Source: DASYKT01 sp963718105 (GTDB taxonomy: Bacteria; Acidobacteriota; Blastocatellia; Pyrinomonadales; Pyrinomonadaceae). From it: a DNA stretch of 64,000 bases. The stretch lies in the NCBI GenBank assembly GCA_963718105.1, contig OY970352.1, forward strand, positions 1,240,001 through 1,304,000, written 5' to 3'. The position numbers were made by a program, and so were the translations under genes. Below, piece after piece: positions 41,753 through 50,362 of this stretch. The notes below the pieces were generated by a model. The model was not told the DNA's origin. It saw nothing but the letters and a program-made list of their open reading frames with translations, and made no database searches. The stretch's first letter is position 1. The number at the start of each line of letters is the position of its first letter.

Positions 41753-43807
41753 ATGGATCCTCTCTCAGTAGGAGCTATCGCCGGTCTTGCTTTAGTATCG
41801 GAGAAGGTGGCGGAAAAGGTGCTGGAAAAACTTGTCGGCGACGGCGTCGATAAGGGTTGGACCGGGCGCGAAAAGCTGGCGGCGATATTCCGCAAATACG
41901 CCTATGACGAATTTCAAACTCTAGAGCTCTCCGAAAAATATACTCCCAAAAAAAAGACGATTCGCGGCGAAGTGGAAAAGCTTTCCGACTTTTTGCGGCG
42001 TAATGAGGAAGCGCTGCGCGAGGTGGCCGACCTGCTGGGCGAATCGCTTACTCCCAATTTCGGTGAATTTAATCAGTATCGTGAACTCGAAAACTACCGC
42101 CAGAAATTAAAGGAAAAATTCGCAGCCGAAACCGACGATCTGAAACAACTGCAGATCAGCGCCGAGATCGAAACTACTACCGGGCAGATAGAGCAGTTAA
42201 AAAAGACGATACTCGATTTTGCCGAAACCATTACCAGAATCCCAAATCCCTCGGAAAGACAGATCGAGGCGCGCAAGCTTTTCTTTGCCGGCGATCTGGA
42301 TTCCGCCCGAATGCTGCTGGAAAATTCGCGCGAGGAAATGCAGGATATAAAATCACGCGCGCTGGCGGCAAAATCGAGAAATGAAGCCGAAGCGGCAAAT
42401 ATCGGTGAGGCGCTGGAGCGACTCGCAAACGATTATCTGCTGCTGGCTCAATCGACCGCCGCGAATTTTTCCAACCCCGACCGGCTGGAAGACACCTGCC
42501 GGTATTTTGAGGAATCCATCGAGTGCCTGTCTTTATTTAATAATCTTTTTGCTTATGCAACATTTTTACAGAACCATAACCGGCATCAACTGGCGATCAT
42601 CCTTTATGAACGGATTCGGGATAAGTTCCGTACGAAAATTTCAGAAAAAAATTACGCGACAACTCTTAATAATCTCGGCATTTTGCATAAGAACACGCAG
42701 GCGTTTGCGGAGGCGGAAAAGGAGTATGGGGAAGCCTTGGCGATCTACCGTCGGCTGGCGGAAGCGAACCCGGCGGCCTATGAGCCGGATGTGGCGATGA
42801 CTCTTAATAATATCAGCATCTTACACGCGGACACGCAGGAGTTTGCGGCCGCGGAAAGAGAGTATGGCAAGGCGCTGGCAACCTACCGTCGGCTGGCGGA
42901 AGCGAACCCGGTAGCCTATGAACCATATGTTGCGATAACGCTCAATAATCTTGCGGTTTTGCATAAGAACACACAGGAGCTTGAGGCGGCGGGAAAGGAG
43001 CATGACGAGGCGTTGGCGATCTACCGTCGGCTGGCGGAAGCGAACCCGGGGGCCTACGAGCCTTATGTGGCGAAGACGTTGAATAATCTCGGCCTTTTGC
43101 ATCGGAATACGCATGAGTTTGCGGCGGCGGAAAAGGAGTACGGTGAGGCGTTGGTGATCTACCGGCGACTGGCGGAAACTAACCCGGCGGCCTATGAACC
43201 GGATGCGGCAGCGACGTTGAATAATCTCGGTATTTTGCATCGGAATACGCGGGAGTTTGCGGCGGCGGAAAGGGAATACGGCGAGGCGCTGGCGATCAGG
43301 CGACGGCTGGCGGAAGCGAACCCGGCGGCCTTTGAGCCGGATGTGGCGACGACGCTCAATAATCTTGCTGTTTTGCATCAGAACACACAGGAATTTGCGT
43401 CGGCAGAAAGAGAGTATGGCGAGGCGCTGGCCATCAACCGGCGGTTGGCGGAAACGAATCCGGCTGCCTATGAGGCGGATGTGGCAATGACATTTACTAA
43501 TTTCGGTAATTTGCATCGGAATACGCAGGCGTTTGCGGAGGCGGAAAAGGAGTATCGCGAAGCGCTGGCTATCTATCAGCGACTTGCGAAAGCGAACCCG
43601 GCAGCCTATGAACCGGATGTGGCGTTAACGCTGATCAACACGGCTATTTTTTATTTACAAAGTAAGCCTGACCGCCAACGTTCCATCGAATTGGCTCAAG
43701 AAGGTATCGCCGTTATTACTCCTTATGTCGAACGTGCGCCGTATACCCGGGAATATCTTAAAACTGCTATGGCTGTGCTGGCGGCTTGGGAAGAGAAGGA
43801 TAAATAA
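41753..43807 (+). CDS. TPR protein with kinesin-light-chain-like 46-residue repeats
   Basis: 684 residues; AAGGAG upstream. An N-terminal helical domain (about 1-110; SVGAIAGLALVSEKVAEKVLEKL) of unknown type and a coiled coil (about 115-170) lead to TPR-like helices and seven near-identical 46-residue units (about 304-625), each with NNLGILHRNT...FAAAEREYGEALAIYRRLAE...NPAAYEPDVA. The units are 46 residues against the usual 42 of TPR_10/12. No signal peptide; cytoplasmic protein-protein interaction is likely. It resembles repeat sensors in NTPase-linked or effector-associated proteins but lacks an NTPase, so the role is unassigned. Confidence 0.88.
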   Translation: MDPLSVGAIAGLALVSEKVAEKVLEKLVGDGVDKGWTGREKLAAIFRKYAYDEFQTLELSEKYTPKKKTIRGEVEKLSDFLRRNEEALREVADLLGESLTPNFGEFNQYRELENYRQKLKEKFAAETDDLKQLQISAEIETTTGQIEQLKKTILDFAETITRIPNPSERQIEARKLFFAGDLDSARMLLENSREEMQDIKSRALAAKSRNEAEAANIGEALERLANDYLLLAQSTAANFSNPDRLEDTCRYFEESIECLSLFNNLFAYATFLQNHNRHQLAIILYERIRDKFRTKISEKNYATTLNNLGILHKNTQAFAEAEKEYGEALAIYRRLAEANPAAYEPDVAMTLNNISILHADTQEFAAAEREYGKALATYRRLAEANPVAYEPYVAITLNNLAVLHKNTQELEAAGKEHDEALAIYRRLAEANPGAYEPYVAKTLNNLGLLHRNTHEFAAAEKEYGEALVIYRRLAETNPAAYEPDAAATLNNLGILHRNTREFAAAEREYGEALAIRRRLAEANPAAFEPDVATTLNNLAVLHQNTQEFASAEREYGEALAINRRLAETNPAAYEADVAMTFTNFGNLHRNTQAFAEAEKEYREALAIYQRLAKANPAAYEPDVALTLINTAIFYLQSKPDRQRSIELAQEGIAVITPYVERAPYTREYLKTAMAVLAAWEEKDK
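42662..43627 (+). repeat. Seven 138-bp in-frame tandem repeats
   Basis: Repeat start points at 42662, 42800 and so on to 43628 are spaced exactly 138 bases; sequence within units (for example GGCGGAAGCGAACCCGG) is nearly identical, implying recent expansion or gene conversion. Confidence 0.85.
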
Positions 43808-43829
43808 GCTCGCTCTTTAAAGACAGAAG

Positions 43830-44060
43830 CGGCGGGCGCAAGCAACCCTTCCTCACCTTGAGGTGATCAGTGATGCGTGGCTACGAGTCAGGGGGCGGTA
43901 GCGGCCGGTTTAAGCGAAGATCAGAATATAGAACCACCCCGTCATCGCCTGCGGCGACGCCACCCCTCCTTCGTAAGGAGGGGAGTTTTTTGATAGTAAC
44001 CGCCCCGCTTCGAAGACTCGGCACCCTTCCTTCGTAAGGAGGGGAGTTTTGCACGCTCCA
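43830..44060. repeat. Mixed repeat patch: R3 half, R4-like fragment, two CTCCTTCGTAAGGAG hairpins
   Basis: GGCGGGCGCAAGCAACCCTT (R3) is followed by an R4-like AGTCAGGGGGCGGTAGCGG and then two copies of a CCTTCGTAAGG hairpin (43963-43983 and 44024-44044), each followed by AGTTTT. Confidence 0.75.
43963..43991 (+). terminator. Terminator-like hairpin after the TPR gene
   Basis: CCCCTCCTTCGTAAGGAGGGG is a perfect palindrome followed by AGTTTTTT; a second, slightly weaker copy lies at 44024-44050. Confidence 0.6.
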
Positions 44061-44100
44061 TAACTGTCGCGTTTCTGCCTTTGCCGCTATAATAAAGACC

Positions 44101-45214
<1,114 letters not shown>

Positions 45215-45243
45215 TGTATCGTGGTTTAAGCAGTAGTTTAAAC

Positions 45244-45371
45244 TGGGAGCGCGGACGGCTCGTCCGCAATGAACGCAAAGCGTTCAAAATCCTGATTTTG
45301 AGACCCTATAAATATAATTAAAGACATTTCGCGTGGCAGGCACGCATTGCGGACGAGCCGTCCGCGCTCCA
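45244..45371. repeat. R1-family repeat, variant arms
   Basis: GGAGCGCGGACGGCTCGTCC and GGACGAGCCGTCCGCGCTCC are a perfect 20-base inverse pair; the loop retains GAACGCAAAGCGTTC as in other R1 copies. The ftsK ATG begins four bases after the right end. Confidence 0.9.
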
Positions 45372-45375
45372 AATA

Positions 45376-47928
45376 ATGGCGACTTTATCAAGAAATTCCA
45401 GTAGGCCACGCCCGCAGCATTCGCGGCAGAACGAGATCGTGTCTATTCTGCTGCTGGCACTGGGTTTGCTGTTGTTTCTTTGCCTGGTCACCTATAACCC
45501 GAACGATGCTACCTGGATCACCACCAGCCAGGAAGCGCGGCAGAATTTTATCGGCTATATCGGGGCGTACCTCGCGGCCACGTTTCTGCAGACCTTTGGA
45601 TTGATCGCCTATATTCTGCCGGCGCTGATCGTGCTGATCGCCTGGCAGTGTTTCAAATCGCTCAGCCTGCGCGTGTCGGTGATGAGCATTGCCGCGTTCC
45701 TGCTTTTTGTGCTTTCGCTGGTCGGGCTGATGGGCTTGACGGATTACAAAGTTTTTGACAGCAGTGTTTATGTCGGCGGCATCATCGGCTATTTTATCGG
45801 CTGGCTGTTCGTGCCCTGGATCACCAAGATCGGCGCTTTTATTTTGCTGGCGGCGGTCGGCATCGCTTCCTTTATCTACATCACCAATTTTTCGCTGACG
45901 ATCGTTTTTGCCGACGTGCGGCATTATGCGGAAATGCTGATCGGCTGGATACGCAATCATCCCGCGCTCGAAGCCGAAGCCTTGTCCAAGGGCGACAAGG
46001 GAACGCCGGTGGAAAATCTCTACGCCGCCGAAAACAAGCATGCGAAAAAACTCCGCGATGACGCCAAAGAAGGCGGAAAGAAGATCGGCGCGGCGATAAC
46101 CGGATTTATCAGCAAGCTGGGCGAACCGCCTAAAAAAGCCGGGGAAGTCGAGAAAGTCCCGGAAGTAGCGGAAGTCAAGGAAGAGAAGAAACCGGCGCCG
46201 ACGATCATCGCGCGCGATGTCGTAACGCCGAAAGGAAATGGGGAAAGTAAGGAAAAAGAGGAAATTGAGGGAAAGGGGGAAATTAAGGAAGTAGCCGGAG
46301 CTAACGGCCTGGACGATCTGAACATTAAGATCAAAGACCGTGTCGATCTGGATAAAAACTCGCCGGAAGAAATAGTTGACGGAAAAGAGCCGGTTGAACC
46401 CATTTCTATTGGTGGCAGCGAAGAACCCGCGCCAAAACCCGCGCCTGCGCGTAAGAAACAATCTTTTGATAAGTACACGCTGCCCAAATCCGAATTTCTG
46501 ACCGAGCCGCCGCCCGCCACCGAGCAGCGCGAAGAAGAATTAAAGGCCGTCGCGCAGGAACTGGAAGCTAAATGCAACGAGTTTAAGGTAGGCGGCCGCG
46601 TAGCCGTCATCCGCCAGGGCCCCGTGGTTACGACCTATGAATTCAAGCCCGATTCCGGCGTGAAATATTCGCGCATCACCGGGCTGACGGACGATTTGGC
46701 GCTGGCGCTCAAAGCGCAATCCATCCGCATTGACCGCATCCCCGGCAAAGCCTATGTCGGTATCGAAGTGCCTAATCCGAACCGCGAAACCATCTTCCTG
46801 CGTGAAGTGATCGAGTCCGCCAAATTTGAAAAGTCCGAATCGAAACTGACCATCGCGCTCGGCAAAAAGATCGACGGCGAAAATTACGTGACCGACCTCG
46901 TCAAGATGCCGCACCTTTTGATCGCGGGCGCGACCGGCGCGGGAAAATCCGTCGGCGTCAATTCGCTGGTCGTCTCCATTCTCTACAAAGCGCGGCCCGA
47001 TGAAGTGAAATTTATCATGGTCGATCCGAAGCGCCTGGAGCTTGGCGTCTATGCCGACATTCCGCACCTCGCCACGCCGATCATCACCGATCCGAAACGA
47101 GCGGCGATCTCGCTCAAGTGGGCGGTGCACGAGATGGAGCGCCGCTACAAGGAACTCGCCGGCTGGGGCGTGCGCAATATTGAAGGCTTTAACAAGGAAG
47201 TGCCGCGCCGCAATTTCCTGAAAGATTATGACGAGAACGGCGAGCCGTGGAAATCGCTGCCGTACATCGTGATCATCATTGACGAGCTGGCGGACCTGAT
47301 GATGGTGTCGGGCCGGGAAGTGGAAGAATCGATCACGCGTCTGGCACAGATGGCGCGCGCCGTCGGCATCCACCTGGTGCTGGCGACCCAGCGTCCGTCG
47401 GTCGATGTCATCACCGGCCTGATCAAAGCGAATTTTCCCGCGCGCATTTCCTTCCGCGTTTCTTCAAAAGTAGATTCGCGCACGATCATCGACGCCAACG
47501 GAGCCGAACAATTGCTCGGCCGCGGCGACATGCTTTTCCTGCCGCCCGGTACTTCGCAGATCATCCGCGTGCACGGCGCTTATGTCGATGAAAAAGAGAT
47601 CGCCAAGATAGTCGACCATATCAAGCGCCAGGGCGCGCCCGAATACGACGAGACCATTACCCAGGCCGCCGAAGAATCCGAGGACGGCGAAAATGGCTTG
47701 CCGGGCCGTAACGACGAGCTTTTCTGGGACGCGCTACGCGCCTGTATCAACGCCAAACGCGCTTCGACCTCGCTGCTCCAGCGCCACCTGCGCATCGGCT
47801 ACGGACGCGCCGCCGCAATTTTAGACGCGATGGTGCGCGAAGGTTTTATCGGCGAAATGGACGGCTCACGCGCAAGGCCGATCCTGGATAAAGCTTACGA
47901 GGCGTTAAGAGATGAAGACGGACTTTAG
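45376..47928 (+). CDS. ftsK: DNA translocase FtsK
   Basis: 850 residues. Four to five N-terminal membrane helices (about 22-190), a Lys/Glu/Pro-rich linker (about 200-370), then the RecA-like motor: Walker A AGATGAGKSVGVN (about 516), Walker B IVIIIDELADLM (about 631), LATQRPSVDVITG, and a C-terminal winged-helix gamma domain (LLQRHLRIGYGRAAAILDAMVREG) that reads KOPS-type sites. Moves chromosomal DNA at the division septum. No Shine-Dalgarno is evident; the start lies directly after an R1 arm. Confidence 0.95.
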   Translation: MATLSRNSSRPRPQHSRQNEIVSILLLALGLLLFLCLVTYNPNDATWITTSQEARQNFIGYIGAYLAATFLQTFGLIAYILPALIVLIAWQCFKSLSLRVSVMSIAAFLLFVLSLVGLMGLTDYKVFDSSVYVGGIIGYFIGWLFVPWITKIGAFILLAAVGIASFIYITNFSLTIVFADVRHYAEMLIGWIRNHPALEAEALSKGDKGTPVENLYAAENKHAKKLRDDAKEGGKKIGAAITGFISKLGEPPKKAGEVEKVPEVAEVKEEKKPAPTIIARDVVTPKGNGESKEKEEIEGKGEIKEVAGANGLDDLNIKIKDRVDLDKNSPEEIVDGKEPVEPISIGGSEEPAPKPAPARKKQSFDKYTLPKSEFLTEPPPATEQREEELKAVAQELEAKCNEFKVGGRVAVIRQGPVVTTYEFKPDSGVKYSRITGLTDDLALALKAQSIRIDRIPGKAYVGIEVPNPNRETIFLREVIESAKFEKSESKLTIALGKKIDGENYVTDLVKMPHLLIAGATGAGKSVGVNSLVVSILYKARPDEVKFIMVDPKRLELGVYADIPHLATPIITDPKRAAISLKWAVHEMERRYKELAGWGVRNIEGFNKEVPRRNFLKDYDENGEPWKSLPYIVIIIDELADLMMVSGREVEESITRLAQMARAVGIHLVLATQRPSVDVITGLIKANFPARISFRVSSKVDSRTIIDANGAEQLLGRGDMLFLPPGTSQIIRVHGAYVDEKEIAKIVDHIKRQGAPEYDETITQAAEESEDGENGLPGRNDELFWDALRACINAKRASTSLLQRHLRIGYGRAAAILDAMVREGFIGEMDGSRARPILDKAYEALRDEDGL

Positions 47929-47933
47929 GCGTG

Positions 47934-47980
47934 ATACGCAATACGCAATACGCAATACGCAATACGCAATACGCAATACG
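47934..47980. repeat. 7-bp tandem repeat (ATACGCA)
   Basis: Six complete ATACGCA units plus ATACG, five bases after the ftsK stop. Copy number is likely variable between strains. Confidence 0.92.
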
Positions 47981-48006
47981 TCAATATGCTGTAGCGGTTT
48001 CGATAA

Positions 48007-48140
48007 TAGCCCCGTGCTTTAGCGCGGGGTTTTATGCGGCCACGAATAATTTCGCGCGTCAAAAGCATACATGCTTTTGACGCGCGAAATTAATTTATAG
48101 AGTTACGCTAAACCCCGCGCTAAAGCACGGGGCTATTTAA
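48007..48140. repeat. R5-family palindromic repeat, copy 1
   Basis: AGCCCCGTGCTTTAGCGCGG outer arm with CCGCGCTAAAGCACGGGGCT inverse, and a central perfect hairpin GCGCGTCAAAAGCA...TGCTTTTGACGCGC. Ends in GGGCTATTTAA, as does the second copy beyond the next gene. Confidence 0.88.
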
Positions 48141-48224
48141 AGAACTCAAAGCATCTAGTTCAAACTCTCTTGCGTTTTGTTGCCGGCGGGACACCGGCGT
48201 TCCCAGGTTTACGGGCTAATTTTC

Positions 48225-49766
48225 CTACCTGTTAAAATTCTGAAAACTTGAATTGTAATACTCCACCGGCGCGAGGTCGTCGGTGAGCACTGGATACCCG
48301 TCGCTGACCGAAATGCGCGATTCGGGTATCAGATGTTTCAGAGCCTTATCTATTTCCGGATCGGTCGAGGCGAAGGTCTGCGGTTGGTCGGCTTTTTTAC
48401 AGGCGATAATGATCAGATTTTGGATGATATTATCGGCGCGATTTTCCTGCACCTTAAAAACATAAATTTTCGGGAACACCTGCCGGTAAGTGTTTAGCTC
48501 AGCCTGCAGAAAACGGCTGGAGTTACCACCCACGGCGTTGACGAGGTTGAAGATGACCACGCCGTCGTCTTTCAAGGTACGATCGATCTGGCGGACAGCC
48601 TCGATCGTCGTCAGTTGAAACGGCATATTGAAAAGCGAAGAAAAAGCGTCGAGAAAAACTGCGTCGTATTTGCCGGTCTCCGCCGTGTTGAGAAAAATGC
48701 GGCCGTCCTGGTGAAAGATGTGCATCGCGGGCGAGTCCTGCAGCCGAAAATGATCGCGCGCGATCCGCGTCATTTGCGGATCGATCTCGACCACGTCGAT
48801 CTCTTTTTCCGGATATTTTTTGATGTAATCTTTCGGAAACGAATAGCCCGCGCCGCCGATGATCAGTGAGTGCTGGAAGTCCGGCTTGAAATAGCGGAGC
48901 AGGTGATAATACTTGATATATTCGGCGGCCTGGTCGTCGCGGTCGAGATACATCACGGATTGCACCGTAAAAGGATCGAAGGCGAGCGCACGGGCTCGGT
49001 CCTGATCTTTTCCGAATTTGTAATCGTACACCTGGATCCGGCTGTATTCGGTATCGATATCGTAGAGATTACTTGTCCGGCGGAGTTCCAGACTCAATAT
49101 CTCGTTGGCGCCGATGCCCAAAAGCAGCGTGAGCAGCACTGCCACGTTGATCATCTTGAGCGAGAAAGGAATCAGCATTATCGACACCGCGATCAACAGC
49201 CCGGAGATGAGATAGAGCGTCCGAGCGCTGCCCACAAAAGGAATAAGAAAAAATCCGGCGAGAAAAGTTCCGAGGATGCTGCCGACCGTCGAGAGCGCAT
49301 AGAGACGTCCGACTGTTCGCCCCGTTTCGCTGAGCGAATCCATTTTTAGTTTAACGGCATAAGGCGTAACAAAACCGAGCAGGACGCTGGCCGGCGCAAA
49401 CAGCAGCAAGGCCGCCAGCAGCGAACGCACCTCAAGCGGCGCCTGCATCTGCGCGATGTTGGCCAGCAGCACGTCTTTGAGCAAGATGGTTATGGCCACC
49501 GCGCCGCCCGCGAAAAAGATGGCCGAGGCGAGGATCTTCATATCCGGCTTTTTATCGGCCATTTTTCCGCCCAGCCAGTAACCAAGGCTGAGCGCCGCCA
49601 GGATCACGCCGATCAGGCTGGTCCAGACATAGGTCGAAGTACCGATGTGCGGCGACAGTATCCGCGAGCCGATGATCTCGTAGATCATTACCAGCGCGCC
49701 GCAAACAAAAACCGCGACCTCAAGAACCGGGACCTTTGAACGAAATGAAGTTTTCTCTTCTGCCAT
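48225..49766 (-). CDS. Membrane-anchored spermidine-synthase-like protein
   Basis: 513 residues. N-terminal membrane part of seven or more helices (ALVMIYEIIGSRILSPHIG, TSLIGVILAALSLGYWLGG, then helices to about 225) typical of the fused MFS/spermidine-synthase group. The C-terminal Rossmann methyltransferase-like domain has IIGGAGYSFPKDY, EIDVVEIDPQMTRIARDHF, and YDAVFLDAFSSLFNMPFQL. Soluble relatives make polyamines, but the function of the membrane form is unsettled and decarboxylated-SAM specificity cannot be confirmed here. Leftward, between two copies of repeat R5. Confidence 0.88.
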   Translation of the reverse strand: MAEEKTSFRSKVPVLEVAVFVCGALVMIYEIIGSRILSPHIGTSTYVWTSLIGVILAALSLGYWLGGKMADKKPDMKILASAIFFAGGAVAITILLKDVLLANIAQMQAPLEVRSLLAALLLFAPASVLLGFVTPYAVKLKMDSLSETGRTVGRLYALSTVGSILGTFLAGFFLIPFVGSARTLYLISGLLIAVSIMLIPFSLKMINVAVLLTLLLGIGANEILSLELRRTSNLYDIDTEYSRIQVYDYKFGKDQDRARALAFDPFTVQSVMYLDRDDQAAEYIKYYHLLRYFKPDFQHSLIIGGAGYSFPKDYIKKYPEKEIDVVEIDPQMTRIARDHFRLQDSPAMHIFHQDGRIFLNTAETGKYDAVFLDAFSSLFNMPFQLTTIEAVRQIDRTLKDDGVVIFNLVNAVGGNSSRFLQAELNTYRQVFPKIYVFKVQENRADNIIQNLIIIACKKADQPQTFASTDPEIDKALKHLIPESRISVSDGYPVLTDDLAPVEYYNSSFQNFNR

Positions 49767-50362
49767 ACTTTAGTAAGTTACTTTTAAATACTTTTGGTTA
49801 GAAGTCAAAAAGCGATCCCCATAGCCCCGCGCTTTAGCGCGGGGGCAATATTCACCCAAAAAATAATTTGCGCGTCAAAAGCACGCGTGCTTTTGACGCG
49901 CAACAATTATTGCCTCGCCAAACCCGGCCATAAATGACCGGGCTATTTAAAGATATTTTCACGCCCTCCCTAACGGTCGGCTACTGACACAAAATTCTAT
50001 ACTTCCAAATCGTTAAAAAACCTTTAAATCTCTACATTTTCAATATTTTGCCGAAATGGGGCAAAAATCCTCGTTTACCTGTGCAAAAAGTTGTGGAAAA
50101 CCTCCGAAAATTCATCTGAAAGCGCGATTTTACAAGGGCTTGAAGCATTTTGCACAAAATCAGTGCAAAATCCGTAAATGCCATATAATCAACACTTAGA
50201 TATTACATAGTTTTTAACAAAATGTTAAAGCCTGTTGTGTTTGATGTCTTACTTTAAGTTTTTCCACAACAATTGTGCGATCCCGCACATTCTGAGGCAA
50301 AAATAGAGGAATTTTGCTACAATTTGATATCCCAACACCAAAAAAACAGACGGTTTTAGCAG
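49767..50362. other. 596-bp gene-free stretch: R5 repeat and AT-rich region with TTTTCCACA boxes
   Basis: After R5 (49821-49950) and an R7 arm (CGGCTACTGACA near 49978), the sequence from about 50010 to 50330 is AT-rich and contains GTGCAAAA three times (50081; inverse at 50148; 50163), and TTTTCCACA in both orientations (50092-50100 inverse, 50260-50268). No coding frame. Confidence 0.65.
49821..49950. repeat. R5-family palindromic repeat, copy 2
   Basis: GCCCCGCGCTTTAGCGCGGG and the hairpin GCGCGTCAAAAGCACG / CGTGCTTTTGACGCGC; the right end is diverged (CCCGGCCATAAATGACCGGG) but closes with the same GGGCTATTTAA. Confidence 0.85.

Noticed and set aside
47934..47980. Possible CRISPR array
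   Set aside because: Units are 7 bases with no spacers, and no cas genes are present.
48007..49950. Composite transposon around the spermidine-synthase-like gene
   Set aside because: The flanking R5 copies contain no transposase and no target-site duplication is visible.
50010..50330. Replication origin
   Set aside because: Only two DnaA-like boxes and no dnaA, dnaN or gidA nearby; kept only as a low-interest regulatory region.
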